In this document: in pieces, positions 24,240 through 36,904 of the stretch | Numbering within the stretch: the stretch's first letter is position 1 | Layout: each line of letters opens with the position of its first letter | Assembly (NCBI GenBank): GCA_905221605.1 | Contig: CAJNDS010002796.1 | Span: 120,001-184,000, forward strand | Reading direction: 5' to 3' | DNA length: 64,000 nucleotides | Source: Symbiodinium natans | Lineage: Eukaryota > Sar > Dinophyceae > Suessiales > Symbiodiniaceae | The notes under the pieces: model-generated | What the model was told of the DNA's origin: nothing | The model's input: only the letters and a program-made list of their open reading frames with translations | Database searches by the model: none | Made by a program: the position numbers and the translations under genes

Positions 24240-25410
24240 AAACTGCAACATACTGGAAGTGCGAAGTTGCACGCCTGGCGTGAGGCTACCCGTCTCAAAG
24301 GGCAACATGCGGCAGCACCTGGTACAGCTCGTCGCCGTTTCCCTGGCCACCGGAAACCACCAACCCATGCTGCCAGCCTGGCAATCTCGCGCTTTTCTCG
24401 AATTCGCCAAGGCAGAGATGAACGGAAAGGCGAGGCGTTCAAGCAAGTTGAGATGGCGTGCACGTTTAGTTTCAAGCCTGGTGCATGCACTCAATCTTAA
24501 TCTGGGGTCAATGATGACGGCAAAAGAGCCTTCTCGCCATTTCATGATGCGATGGTTCTGGTAGTCGGCTATGTAGATGGTAGAGTCCTGACACAGTCTT
24601 GCCAACGTGATGCCGCAGCATGTCATAGCGCGTCGCAACATACGCATACACTTAACACTCAGTATCGAGGTCCTCAGTGATGTGGAGGCCCACGGGGTGC
24701 TGCAGCTGATCCAAGCCTCCGCGCAATGCCCCCAGCTTCTGCGTGTGCAGCGCAAGCGGACACATCTGCGTGCAAGCTTTTGAGAGCGAAGCGTGAGCCC
24801 TTGCCATTGCCACCAGCCACTGTCACACCCTCTGTTGCTCCAGGCAGCCACCTGGAAGACACACTCAGAATACTCTCTAGAATACTCTCAAGCATTGACA
24901 CATCACTCTGGGGTCCAAGCTTTTGAATGCGATTGTTGCCGCTGTCGGACACGTACAGCACTCCTGGTCTCAACTCGCTCAATGCACTACCAATGTACCG
25001 CCCAAATCATGTCAAACCCCCGTTGCATCCCCGCTGCAACTTTGGGCTTGACAGCCCGAAGCGTCCTTCGCGAGTTACGAAGATGTCCTCGGCATCCTCG
25101 CGCAGAACCAGAAACGAAACGTAGGTGGACCACTGCACCACCAACCTGGCCTCCAGCTGCGACGCCTCGCTGCCACTCTCCTGGCGCCCCGCCACGGATG
25201 TGGTGTGACCATCAAAGTACCTGCCGCCATGACAGCCATAAACAGCCACATCAAGAGTAACACTGACCTCATACTGACCTCCACAGGGGTCATAGGAGTA
25301 CGTGGCAATCAGTCTCTAACAGGCAGCTTAGATCATGGCAAACCGACCGCCCACGCACCGCTGCACACGTGAGCCGTTCTCATCAATGAAATAAATGGAG
25401 CCATCCACAC
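24240..25410 (-). CDS. NHL-repeat beta-propeller protein (partial, multi-exon)
   Basis: Exons resolved by joining NHL blades in frame: 24921-24963, 24799-24851, 24673-24716, 24540-24587 and one starting at 24377 and running down to about 24280. The joins give, in order, GVLYVSDSGNNRIQKW, then VTVAGGNGKGLDQLQHPVGL, then DSTIYIADYQNHRIMKW, then GLVVSGGQGNGDELYQ: consecutive NHL blades with the usual AGGNGxG and YVAD...NHRI signatures. An upstream exon at about 25340-25410 encodes DGSIYFIDENGSRVQRC, preceded by a CCACCAG|G acceptor. An open stretch at 25030-25230 may be another exon. The four resolved introns have donors GC, GC, GA and GC, and all have AG|G acceptors. NHL propellers act as binding scaffolds; no enzymatic domain is visible. 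Both ends of the gene are unresolved. Confidence 0.7.
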
Positions 25411-26034
25411 CTGGTGGCCCATCGGCAGGGTAAAGGCTCAGAAAGGGCAAACCTAAGCAGTTCTGCCCAGCAGGCCTATGTACAGGGCGCGCGTCCCGAC
25501 GTCGAGGCACAGCTTCCTGCACTTCATTTCAGAAGCATATTCATGCTATGCTCATGCTGTGTTCATGCTATGTTCATGTGAGTCCATGTTAATGTGTCTC
25601 TGCACTCGGTGCACTCTGCAAACTCTCTGTGTGCGAGCTGGCTTGCCCCTGGCTGAACACATCATGTATCACTCGGTATCACTCATCACCTTGCGTGAGC
25701 TTCTTCAGGCCATTAAGGACTAATCAGAGCGACAAGGAGCCCAGCGCCAACCACCTCGCCCACGCCATCACGGATCCTCCGAAGCAAAGCACCCAGCTTT
25801 GCTCATGGTGAACGCATGTGAACTCCCCTTGAACTGAAGAGGGTTTTAGGGCGTTCTGGGATCTTTAGAAGTAGAGTCTTTGAAGCTTGCGGATCGGCTA
25901 AAGCCGACCATGCCCGTTGCATCCTACAAGGGCTGCATTGGATGAATGAATTCAAACACGGAAGGCAACCTTATGACAACGGAAGCTTTGGTGGTGACCC
26001 CAGCAGACGACAAAGCGAGCAAGTTGGGCCTTTT

Positions 26035-27886
26035 TCACTGTGGCTGCAGATCCAGCCCATTTTCTTGGCCACGATACATACCTCGATCCAACATCTCCAG
26101 CATGCTGCGGGCATGAGGGCGAGGGACGTCGCAAGCCAGATCCGCACCAACTCGGGCGTTGGCTTCCATAATCAGCATTTGTCCGTCCCTTTGTCGGAAC
26201 TTGTAGTTAAAGTTCACGAAACCCGAGTATCCCTGCACCAGCTTTTGCATCACATTCATCTCCAACTCAGATGGCTCGACAAGCTCCTTTGCTAGTTCAG
26301 TCACGTCTGGCCAAACATACTCCTCGGCATCGTACTTGTAGCGAATGCAAGCTTTCTCTAAGATCCGTCCATCGACAACCAACAGCGATGTTGAGTATTC
26401 ATAACACCCGATTACCAGCTCTTGCAAGAGCCACTGGCTGGTCAACTCCCCAGAGTCGAGGCCTGCTATTCGACGCACAGATTCCGGCGAGTAGACGATC
26501 TGAACTCCGGAACCGAACTCTCCTGCTGCGGGCTTAAGAATACAAGGGTACGATGCAAGCTCCGGAACTGCGAAGCGCTCAGGGAAGTATGCACACAAGC
26601 CAGAATCTCGCGCGAGAGCCTGCAACGAGACTTTGTCGTCGAGGCGCCGCACGATGTTGGGATCACAAGAAAGCACCATCCATCCTGCTTCCCTCAGTGC
26701 ATCTTGCTGTTGGGCAATTTCAACGGCCATTGTGTCTGAGGCCGGTAGAAGCCAGGAGCGCGCAGTCGGGGGTACAGGAAGGGGATCGCCTCCCTGCCAA
26801 TCCAGGGTGTTATTGGCTCCGCAGCCCATCCTCCGGACGTCCCGATGCCACCAGACACGTGGCGTGAGACAGAATCGATCTGGCTGGCCCTCGCCTCGCT
26901 CAGCCATCTCCTGCTTGATGGCAGCCCCGGCCTCCCGCGCCGTTTCCCCACCCAGCGCATCCAGCTCGCAGGCCCTGAGCACCGCCTGGTAGTCGGCCTG
27001 ACTGGGCTCATTGGCCTGCTTGTCTTCAGACCAAATCTCCTCCAAGAGCTGCAATGCTGGCGCAGAGGCTCCTGCCTCGCCACACAACTTCAGGGCCTCG
27101 CTTCGCAAGCTTCGCACCTGGTGATCCTGTCCCCACCGCCTCACTTCTTCCAGCTGCTGGATCGCCTCCTGCCAGCCCCGGGCTTCATGGCCAGAATGGC
27201 CTAGGTAAGGATCCTGATACTCGTGATCCTCCACACCGGGTTCCACCAACTCCCACGACACCACAGGCCCGTCGTGTCTTAGAAGAAGCCGGAGCAAGAA
27301 CTTGTCTCCTGCTTGACCGTTCAGGGACCAGTTCCTTCCGTGCCCCCCAGAATCGGGACCAAGAGCCTCGGCCTCGCCGGCCTCGCCGGCCTCGCCGGGG
27401 TAGAGGACACGAGACCAGTCCTTGTCACAAACAATCTGGAACTCCCCACCTGTGTGGCGCAGCTGAACCTCCAGCTTCAGCTCAGTCTCTCCAGAGCCGC
27501 TGCCCCTCTCCATGACCTCGAAAGCCCAGTCGCTCCAGTCTGCCACCACAAAAAAATCTTCCACGCCGTTGACCCATGATTGCGATGACTCCGATGATTC
27601 CAATGCACGGGCGTCATGGTTTCCATGTTCGAGGCAAGGCCGGGAGGGCTCTTGGAGCTGGAGTCCAGACCTTTGGTCCTCCCTCACAGAATCCTCAGAG
27701 CTGGCCGGCTGTTGCTGTATTCCCTGTAGGCGTGAGGGCCGTGCGTACTTCCCATGGTCCAGCCCCAACAAGAACTCACGGAGTGACAGCGAGGGTACAG
27801 GCAGATCAGGCACGGAGCCAGAAGCTTCTGCCTTCCAACTTGGAGCATCCGACGCGGCACTGACTTTGAGGCCTAGCTTTCGTACC
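26035..27886 (-). CDS. Multidomain protein: glycogen-binding-like, PPR-like and C-terminal ATP-grasp domains
   Basis: An open frame of 683 codons runs from 28086 to 26035. The first 67 or so codons probably lie upstream of an acceptor (CTGGCAG|G near 27887), so I start the CDS there. In the 683-codon numbering: residues about 175-283 (FFVVADWSDWAFEVM ... HGRNWSLNG ... VVSWELV) resemble a CBM48-like/immunoglobulin-fold module that recurs in dinoflagellate proteins. Residues about 303-400 are helical and PPR-like (WQEAIQQLEEVRRWG, YQAVLRACE). Residues about 445-668 are ATP-grasp: ILKPAAGEFGSG with Lys518, QELVIGCYEYS, and the metal-binding MEANARVGAD with Glu641 and Asn643. ATP-grasp enzymes ligate a carboxylate to an amine or thiol via an acyl-phosphate; the substrate is unknown. 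The end may read into an intron, since a GTATG donor-like site follows Asp-Arg near residue 668. The fold of the first domain is inference. Confidence 0.65.
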
Positions 27887-28115
27887 TGCCAGCAACATAT
27901 CACCCTCCGTTTGTGTCCTGCAGCCACGCAGGCTGCCTTGCAGGCTGCAACAACTCCCACCAGCACAGCTGGCCTGCAAGTCCTACTGGGCCTTGCTCCA
28001 GGCCTTGCTATGGGTGCAGGCCACTTACTCAGTGAAAGCACGTGGTCTCGAGAGGGTGAACCAAATAGACCCAGTGCCACCGCCATGGCATGCCATGGCC
28101 AGAGCTTTTTTTACT

Positions 28116-28206
28116 TGCCCTACCTTGGTCCTACCTTGGTCCTGCCTTTGTCCTACCCTTGTCCTACCCTTGTCCTGCCTTTGTCCTGCCTTTTTTCCTA
28201 CCTTTG
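28116..28206. repeat. CCTACCTTGGT/CCTTTGTCCTGCC minisatellite
   Basis: About seven imperfect units of roughly 12 bases (CCTACCTTGGTC, CCTACCCTTGTC, CCTGCCTTTGTC) in tandem. It lies just upstream (minus sense) of the ATP-grasp exon and generates Pro/Leu/Cys-rich spurious frames. Confidence 0.8.
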
Positions 28207-28209
28207 TCG

Positions 28210-30130
28210 ACCTCCCATGGGTACTGCAGATGCGATTTCAGACAAAGTCTTTCTGACATTCCGCCCAAGAAGAACAACCTGCTGTATCCTTCCCATCGAG
28301 AAGAGCATGGAATGGCTTGGCCTGACGATGCGTCCGTGCTGCCCATCGAGCACCTCGAAGACTAATCTCGCACTATCAAGTGGGTTGAGATCATGACCGA
28401 CGACCGGGCTGCAGGCATAGAGATCCCCACAAGCATCGATGGCGATATCGATGATGTCCTGCGGCTACACAAGCTCGAGTGTGCTATGCAGAAGGCTCCT
28501 TCTTCGGTCAATCGCAGCACATGCAGGCACACTTGTAGTGGTGTTGCCACTGGGAAGACGTGGAAGATGCAACACCGATGCCATAAGGTTCCGACAGAGA
28601 AGTCATTGACGCCATTTAGCCTTGAGCTTGGGGCAAGCATTGAATGCCTAACTGCTTACAGCAACATGGATTATGCATAGTATGAATACGTAGGATCTGT
28701 GTCGCAGAAGGAAGCTGTTGTGTCGGACCTCTGTATAAACATAGCAGTTTGGGATCCTTCATGCTGAGCAGAGGGCAAGGTTTGACTCGCACATGTATAT
28801 AGGCGCCGACTGACTAGTTTTGAACGGGCAGACAAATGAACTGAGCATACTCGGCGCAGATTTGGAACATTTTCATGCGTGGAGACAACTGCTGCGCTCA
28901 CCCCCTTCGGTGCCAATAGCGAACATATACAATGACAGTGTCAATAGCTGGCATCTCGACAAATAATACAAATATCAATAATACTTGCCACTCTCTATCA
29001 ACAGAGCAAGAAATCGCGACCAAAGAAAGCTCAGAGGGGTGGAGCGGATGCAGGCGGGAGGAGAGGCAACATCAACAGGAGGAGGAGCCCTTAGCTTGGG
29101 AGGGAAGGGCAAAAACCTGGAGGCTTAACCTCCTGAAAACCATCTGTGCAGGGAGGAAGCGGAAAATACAAATCGGACGTCCTCTGGCTCCCCGGAACCA
29201 GGAACCACACACGTCTTCCGGTCCCCCTCAAGCGAAATCCACTAACAAACCTGTTTGAGGACCTCAAACTGTTGTTTGGGGCAGGGAGTGGACGAATCAG
29301 GCCTAAAAGCCCGCATAAGCAATTAAATCTGGGCTTTTTGCAAGGACTGCACTCATCCCAAACAGCAGCTTGAGGGCCAAAACCAAGTTGTTGGGCAAGG
29401 AGTGGAGTAATCCTACAACACCAGTTCGAGGGCCTAAAACTGATTTTCTGCATGGCCCTGCCACAAATCCCGAGGGCTTGGGGTTGGACACTGTTGGCAC
29501 AAATCATGATTTGTCAGGGGCTGCCTCTCTCTGGGCAGGGCACAGCTCCAGTGCCTTTCTTCCTTGGCGCTTCTGTCATTCCAGAGAAGGAAATCCATTC
29601 CACCACATGCCAAAACCCATGAGGCTGCCAGCGCAGCGGAGGAACCCCGAGCTTCTCAAAGGACCCACAGCATCTTTGTCCCATGGCTGCAGGCAGGGAC
29701 TTTCAAAGGCAGCCAAGTGCAAATGCAAGCCAGGCCGTCACAGCCAAGATCACAGACTTGAAAGTTGCCATCTACTTTCCGAGGCGAAACTGACACGAGA
29801 GTCTCCTGTCTGAGCCTGGAGATCAGGTAGGCAGGAACTGCAGGTAGTCACGACTGCTCGACTGAGAGTTCTTTAGATCAACTTGCGCAGGCGACTGAAA
29901 GCTATGAAATCTCCCATAACGCTGAGGGTGCAACGTGCTGCCGCTGCCCACAACGACCCGGCCGCAGTTGCTGCCCAGCGGCCACTGGCATGGAGGGTGG
30001 CAGATTGCGGGGGCAGGACAGCTGTCTAGAGGGGGGCAAACCTCACTCAAGTGACTCTCAACCTCTTTATTTGCCCGCAGATGACAGCATGCCACCAGAT
30101 GCTTCGGTAGCTCCGGGCAGGGCTTCCAGA
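28210..30130. other. Unassigned stretch between the ATP-grasp and sugar-porter genes
   Basis: No protein family is recognised on either strand. Open frames of 60-150 codons are present (for example plus 29370-29813) but lack motifs. On the minus strand this is the 3' flank of the transporter and any 5' region of the ATP-grasp gene. Confidence 0.4.
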
Positions 30131-30131
30131 A

Positions 30132-33100
30132 TTAGTCCTCCTCCAGGAGCTCTCTCTCCACCTCCTCCAAGCTACGGCCACAGGTCTCTGGCACTGTGTG
30201 GTACACCACCAAAGACCCTGCAAAGTTCACGCCCGCAAAGATGGCGAAGACCGGCGTAAGCCCAGCCATGGCGAGGGCCATCGGGAACACCTCTCCATTT
30301 CATCTGAGTGAATTTTGAACTCCCAATGAATCCGCCGAGGCCTCGGGCCGTAGGTGTATGGTTGGCACAAAGCAGGCACCCCACCTCTAATCCCCTCCCC
30401 AACGGCTCGTTGTGCACCCTTCATGTGGCGTTTTTTGCCTGCAATGGGCACCCCCCGAAGCAAACGGGGGTCGCGGCGCGGACGGCACAACAGGACCAGG
30501 GCCTCCAACCCCCAACCCCCCCCCCACCCCACCCCCCCCCACCCCCCCCAAACCTCCCCCTCCACCCAGTCAGTGTTCAGCGTAAAACAGAACTGCACCC
30601 TTTGTCTGGCAGGCAGGCAGCCCACCCTTGAATATATGTTTTATAGGCAAGAGTAGGCCCCGCCTCCCTAAACCCCCCCCACGTCCCTCGGCTCCGGAAG
30701 TTGCATTCGGCCAGGCCGAGGCGGGTCGCGCAGCGTCAAAATTAACCATTCATAAGTTTCATAAGGGAAACTATAAGGGCATGTGTAACATTCTCGATGA
30801 TAGCCTCCTGGCCTGCCCCTGCCACGGAGGGGCAACACGTCAGACCCTAACACACCTCACGTTCTACAAGGGCTGCTGGCAACCACGCCTGCATCTCAAT
30901 CGCCTTCACAGCGTAGTTAAAGACGTGAGAGAGCGCCAGACCATGTTGCCGAAGTCGTTGTGGGTAAAGCCTGTCATCCAGACTCCCAACACCCTGTCCC
31001 GACTCCGTACCTCTCCGGACTGCAATGAAGTTTTCAAAACGACCACCCAAACTGCTGCCGAAGCACTCAGTGGTAAGTTGGAAGGATGTTGGAGCCCAGC
31101 AAAGCTCAAAGATTGCCGCAGAGGCCGCTAAGGAAGTGAAGGACCTCAGTTGTCACTCCAGTTCTTCCAAGTAGCGGCACAATTCATAAGCAAACCACCA
31201 CGTTCAACAAAATATGAAATTTCAACAAAGTAAGGCTGACCTGCAGCAGTCCTTGCCGAGGCTCAAGGTCATCAGGCCTGTCGAAGCATGGCTGCCTCTG
31301 CAAGGCTCACCAGCCAGGGACGCCAAGCATGCCCAGCCAAACCCTCAAACCAAAGCCCACTACAATGTGAGATTAGCATGATTAGCACACCATATACTTT
31401 CTTGCCGATCTCCCCACCCCCCTCCCCACAAACCCGGCTCGCGAAAGATGATCGCAAGACGCAAAGGCCGGTTGGTCTAAAACTGCCTCCGTGCTTTTGC
31501 GAATGCCAAGAGCATGTTTGACGACCAGGGGTCGGCGTTTTGCGAGCGGGACTTCGGAATTCTACGATCCAAGGCTCCGCTGGAGTGTAAGCCCCTGTAC
31601 GTCCAAGGAAGAAGGCCATGCCAAAATCGACTCCCCGGAAAATGGAACCATTTTTGTATTCACGGAACTTTAGAAGATCCAAGAAGTCACAATCCGTCCT
31701 CGACCAACACGTGATGACAAACCATGCTGCGGTGGATGAGTGGAGTACATACCTCAGCCTGCGCCAAATTACCATCGCATACGCGGCTTGCGTTGCTTCC
31801 ACGAACAAGCGGCCCGCCTATGACGTGTGACAGCATCAGCGTGGACATGGAGACTGAAGATCCCAAGCATCCCAGAAGCAAGCTGCCTGACACGACCGGA
31901 GCTACCGCTGCATGTGGTCATCAAGTGATATCACTCATCAGGAAACATTAGCTAGGAGAGCATTCGACTTGAACAGAGCCAGTTGAGGACAGAGTGTACC
32001 GTAGTCACAGAACTTGCCTACAGGCCGACAGCAACACTTGATCTCACCACCTGCCGAGCCTCTGCGGCCAAGCCGATCCATCAAGACAATACCTTGCACC
32101 GTGACTTGCATTGCAGGACAAGAGAGAGAATCCCAGCCGGAAACGTGAAAGCCAAGGATTCTTCTAAATGCTCGACGTTGAGATGCCCATCGGCGTTGCA
32201 ACTGATCGAACCTTGGCAAGTTCAGCTGCAGCAAATACACCGGTCTTTGGCTTTGTTTTGAAGGCACAAAACAAAGTCAGACCATGTCATACTGAACAGG
32301 TGTAGGTACCGTCATCAATATCACACCAAGTGTGGTGAGATGATTCTGGAAGCCCATAGCGGCCATAACAGGTGCCAAATAAGTTGTCAAGCAAATGGTT
32401 CCATTTGCTTGTTTGAAGCATGTCAGAAGAGCGCTGATTTCCGTCGCAGGATGTTGCAAGAGCTCGCGCACATTAAGCGGTACGGGTTCCTCTTTGTCTC
32501 CCCTCATACCCTGACAGATGATATCAAGCTCCTTCTGTAGTAGCAATTGCTTGTCTTTCGGATCAATGCTGGGTCGTAGCATCTGCAAGGACTCCAGAGC
32601 CAGTGACCGTCGCTCTGCCCCTGCATCTGAACCATGCACCAACCACCGCGGAGAGTGAGGAAGTGCTGCCATTCCAAGCCCAGCGACAACAGATGGAAGC
32701 GCCACGGCACCAAACATGACTTGCCAGGCACCCGGGATGGGCTGCAGCACAGCGCCGGCAGCCACTCCAGCACAGGATCCCAGGGCAAAGGCGGCCCAAC
32801 GGCTCCCATTGGAAGGCCCCCGCAGCTCTGCCTCCACAGTCTCCACAACATACGCTGCCTTCGCAGGGGACGACACTCCTTCCGTAATTCCAGACAGGAA
32901 ACGCAAGGCCAGAAGCGTGCTTCGATCTCTCACAAAGAAGGTGCCCAGCGAGATCGCTGTGAGACCCACTGCAGTCCAGATAAGAATGTCTCTTGAAGAA
33001 GGCTCCTTCGAAGTGCAAAGTAGAAGCATGGACCCGCAAAGAGCTCCGCAGACCCGCGAGCTCACAACTGCCCCAATATCCCATGCCGACAGTGGAAGCA

Positions 33101-33560
33101 TATGGCCTCCGATAAGCGCAGCATCAGTGAGCTGCAGGACTGCAAACGAAGTCACACCACCATCAAAACCCGAAACGAAATTGAACAGCGACGGAAACAA
33201 CACATGTGGCGACGCGGCCAGACGGATTTGGGTCTCTAGCTCTGCCACAACGCGAGGCGGTAAGCCTTCAGGAAAACAGAATGACACGGGCCATGCCACA
33301 GGGCTTCTGGGAACGGCAATTGAAGGCCTCTCCACTTGGACGGGTTCAGCTGCCTGAGTCGTTGCATCTTCCTCCTTCGGATTGTCCACGACACATCGTA
33401 GGGATTCAGATAGCTCCAAGATAGAGCCCTTGAGCGACGAGTAGAGGCCTGATAGGACCTCCGCTGCTGCAACCTCGCCCTGAAAAAAGCTATGCCCGCA
33501 TGACCGCGCGTCGGACAGGACCTTGCGGCGCCTCCTCCGCAGCGGAGGCCCCTGAGCCAT
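30132..33560 (-). CDS. MFS sugar-porter-type transporter (multi-exon, partly resolved)
   Basis: First exon: Met at 33560 down to about 32290. It has about 100 Arg/Glu-rich residues, then TM1 with GFDGGV (131-136), TM2-TM6, the TM4 signature LRFLSGITEGVSSPAKAAYVVE (219-240), the loop-6 motif PHSPRWLV (301-308; family PESPRWL), and TM7 with FKQANGTICLTTYLAP. Later pieces: about 32051-32100 encodes VLMDRLGRR (family DRxGRR); 31818-31886 encodes a membrane segment GSLLLGCLGSSVSMSTLMLS; about 30900-30985 encodes LYPQRLRQHGLALSHVFNY (the E-I-F/Y-P-x-R-x-R-G region); 30132-30290 encodes the final TM and PETCGRSLEEVERELLEED before a stop (family PETKGRSLEEIE). The order and motifs are those of sugar porters, membrane proteins moving hexoses or polyols. 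Exons for the region around TM9-10 are missing from my reconstruction. Exon 31818-31886 has a GC donor. Substrate cannot be told. Confidence 0.8.
30515..30560. repeat. Poly-C/CCCCACC tract
   Basis: A nearly pure C run with sparse A and T, sitting within an intron of the MFS gene on the minus strand (where it reads as G-rich). Confidence 0.85.
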
Positions 33561-34725
33561 GGCTTCGAAGTGTCATCCTCGCCTGGGCCGCGAAACTCCT
33601 GCAGAATTCATCCTGACATGGCCCTGAACGGAGAATACGTCATAGAGCGACTCAAACAACCTGGATATGTGCTGCTTGTGAGACAACACCGTATATTCCC
33701 CCATGTTCCATCACGTTCCCACACCCGGCCACAGAAGCAGCGAGCGATGAAGGCATGACAGGGGCTGTGACTGGGGTTTCAAGTCAAGGCGTTGCAGCAC
33801 CTGCAGAACGCAGCACGGCTCCCGGCCTGCACAGAGGGCTACTAGGTTTCGTCATTCCTAGTAGTTCCTGCACAAGCCCGAATCCAGATACTGCATTTGA
33901 CATATCGTGCCAGGCACGTCGTGCCACGTCATCAAAGCACATCAAAGCACACAAGCCGAGGCCGAGGCCATCGATGATGTATAAGGACTGGTCATGAATG
34001 TGCACGGCCCAGGGCTCCAACTCACCCTGCAAGAAATCGTGGTGGCACGTGACGCTTTCTGTCCCTGCAACTCCCGGCACAGTCCATTTGATTCCGAACC
34101 TTACGGCATCTTACAGCATCTTACTGCCTTGCACACTAGCAGTCACTAGCAGCACTAGCACACAAATACCAAGCTAAAACGCCTCCGTGTCAATGCCGCT
34201 GCGCTCCGCCACGACAACTCCACCACGGACAGAACACCCGAAGTCCGCCCACCTGAGGCTGCCGACAGGAATTTCAAGAGGCGAAGCATGGCGAAGCCTG
34301 TCTGACTCTAAAGCCCTGGGCCAATGGGGATAGGCGTTGCGAAGCTTCACGGTCTTCATGAAGGAAGCCTCACAGCTGCTGCATGATGCAAAACATCACA
34401 AACCTCATGCCGAAGCACTCCCCTGACGACTTGTCCATCGTCCTGCTCATCGTGGCTGTCTGGTCTGTCCCAGCGCTGGCAGTCACCTTGCAACGGCAAA
34501 GTTGCATGCAGCGCCAGCTTGCCGCTTGGACTGCCGACCACGGCAAGATCAACGGTGTGTGTGGATTGTGTGGTTAGCTGCGACAAAATGCACCTCAGGA
34601 TCAAGAGACAGACAACTTCGTAAGAGCAGAGAAGAGGCCTAGACACAACTGTTGACCTGCTTCGCTCCAAGTCATTCAGTCATTCTTCGTCGATCCCGAA
34701 CCATCCGAAATCCCTAGTCAAGGTG

Positions 34726-34796
34726 ATAACACTAAACCCCAAAACCCTAAACCCTAGACCCTAAACCCTAAACCCCAAATCCTAAACCCTAAAAAA
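34726..34796. repeat. Interstitial telomere-like array, CCCTAAA
   Basis: About ten near-perfect units (CCCTAAA, with CCCCAAA and CCCTAGA variants) in 70 bases. This is better preserved than the array at 1742-1935 and in the same orientation. Confidence 0.85.
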
Positions 34797-36904
34797 ATCG
34801 ATGTCACCAAGAGATTCCCCATTGAGGCACGAGCTCTGTGGACAGCCCTGGTGGACCTTCAGCGCAGCCGCTGCTAGGCGGGACATAACCTCAACCACGC
34901 TGCGCTTGCATTCCTTGCATGCTTCTCGCTGCGCTCTATGCGGCCTATGCGGAGTCATCCCATATCCGAATATGTACAGTGCAAGTAAGGCAAGCACAAC
35001 TCCAGGAAGGCCTGTTAGGCCTGTTGGGAACGGAAGGTAAACCCACGCTCGAAGAACTCAAGCACACTCGATTCTGCAGGATTGTTCTCTTCGTCCTCTT
35101 CTTGCCCCTCACCAGCAGGCCTTCTCTGCTGCCAAGACCTCCACACAAGAAAGCCGTCAGGCCCATCTGTCAGCATCTGTCAACTTGTCAACTGCTTTGG
35201 TCCATGTTCCATGCCTTGCAGAGCCGCCACCGACAGCAAGGGAAAGCGAACCATCTGAAGCAGCGCCTGCTCAGCCGCGTTGCCACATGTTGCCAGCGGG
35301 AAGGCTTGACGGCTTATCATGTTTTGCACAGCTGCACATCGAATGTTATCATCAGTTGCGCTGGCCGCTGTTGCATCATCGCGTGAAGGGCCACTCCGGT
35401 GCCAGTGCATCACTGCAGCCAGCACCTGGGCAAATACCAAGCCGTGGAGAGCTCCAATGGCAACAGCTTGGGCCAGGGGTGCCGGCATGGCTCGCGGCTC
35501 TCATAAAACTCAGGCAGGAGCCTCCTCCTCATGCTCCGCCACCAATTCGTCACTGCGCAATATTCCGATCTCGGCGCAAGCTTCTTGACCACAGGTTGGT
35601 GCTGAAAGTCAGAAGAAGGCCCATTCAAAGAGGAGGAGTAGCAAGAGAAGGAGAGAAATAGCGAACTTGCCGAGAGACAGCGAGAGATCTGTCCAGGCGA
35701 CTTGGCTAGCTATCGAACCATCTAGCAAACGATTTCTGTTGTGCGGTCCGCAAGCTCGCTTCACCTGCCGGGTTGAAACTGTCCCTGACTGCCCAGACAC
35801 GGCAGACTTGTTCGCAGCCCTCTTGTGCAGATCTCAGCCTAACCACTGCAACGGCGGGTCAGGCCCCGAACAGCATTGGCAGGAACTTGGTTCGCTCGAC
35901 ATCGGGCAATTAGCATGGCGACGCAACACAGCAAAACCGACTGGACAGCATCTATATTCGCAACGCATTTGCACTTTCTGCACAGGCTGCAAAGCCCGAA
36001 CCAGCGACGACCTTGAGGGGCTCTGCTGTGCCGGCTTGTGAATGCGATTGTTTCTCTTTGGCTTCGATATGCCCCCCCCCCTTTGCCGAGACGCTTCCTT
36101 TCACGTCTCTGACTTTCAGTGGTCGATAGTTTGTGCACATCATGTACACCTTCGAAAGTACCATGTTCAGGACAACTAGGCCGTCTGCTCGCATCTTGAC
36201 CGAATGCGTCGTCAAGTTCGTTCCACGACTTCAGGCAGACCAACATCTAGAAAGGTATGACCAGCATGTCTTTCCTGGAAGTTTTAGGGTTGACTACTGT
36301 TGGATGCTTGAAGTAGCGGGTGAACTATGCACGTGTCTTTTCATCGGACTATTGGGAGCGCTGGGAACAACAGAGCCGAGTAGGCTGGGCAGCCTCAGCC
36401 GAACAAATCCTGGTAACGTCCGTAAGGCAAAGACCATGCGGTGTAGTGGCCAAGAGCCGAACTGCTCTGTTCGCACCTCGGACTGAAGGTTGTTAACATG
36501 ACAACATTATGCCAGAACCGTTGGATTAGGTCTTTTGGCGTGTCTCTGATGAGGTCCTGGCGCAGGAGCCGAAGTTCTCTAGCACATAGTTTTCCTTGTT
36601 TGCATGCAGAATGCGTTACGACATTTCACTCGGACTCGGCCATATTGGCAATCAGCACTTGTGAACTCACAGCACATCCAAGAGTTTAAGTTGACCACTA
36701 GCATCTCATCAAGCTTGTCCACCAGCAGTACCTGCAAGGAAAGCCATCCCTCTTTGAATCCTTGTGCAACAATTCGCGGAGTGTTCCTGTTGGAATTTTT
36801 GGGGGACTAGGGGCCACGTGATTCCAGCCCCCCTGCCCCTCGTTCAGACTTTTCCCGAATGCGTAACGAAGGGCTCTTAGTTTTGAGAGTTGAGGGATGT
36901 TGGG

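Noticed and set aside
31560-31645. Minus-strand segment GMAFFLGRTGAYTPAEPWIVE as a possible TM10 exon of the sugar porter
   Set aside because: It lies at the right place but does not match the family pattern well enough and lacks a clean acceptor, so it was not included.
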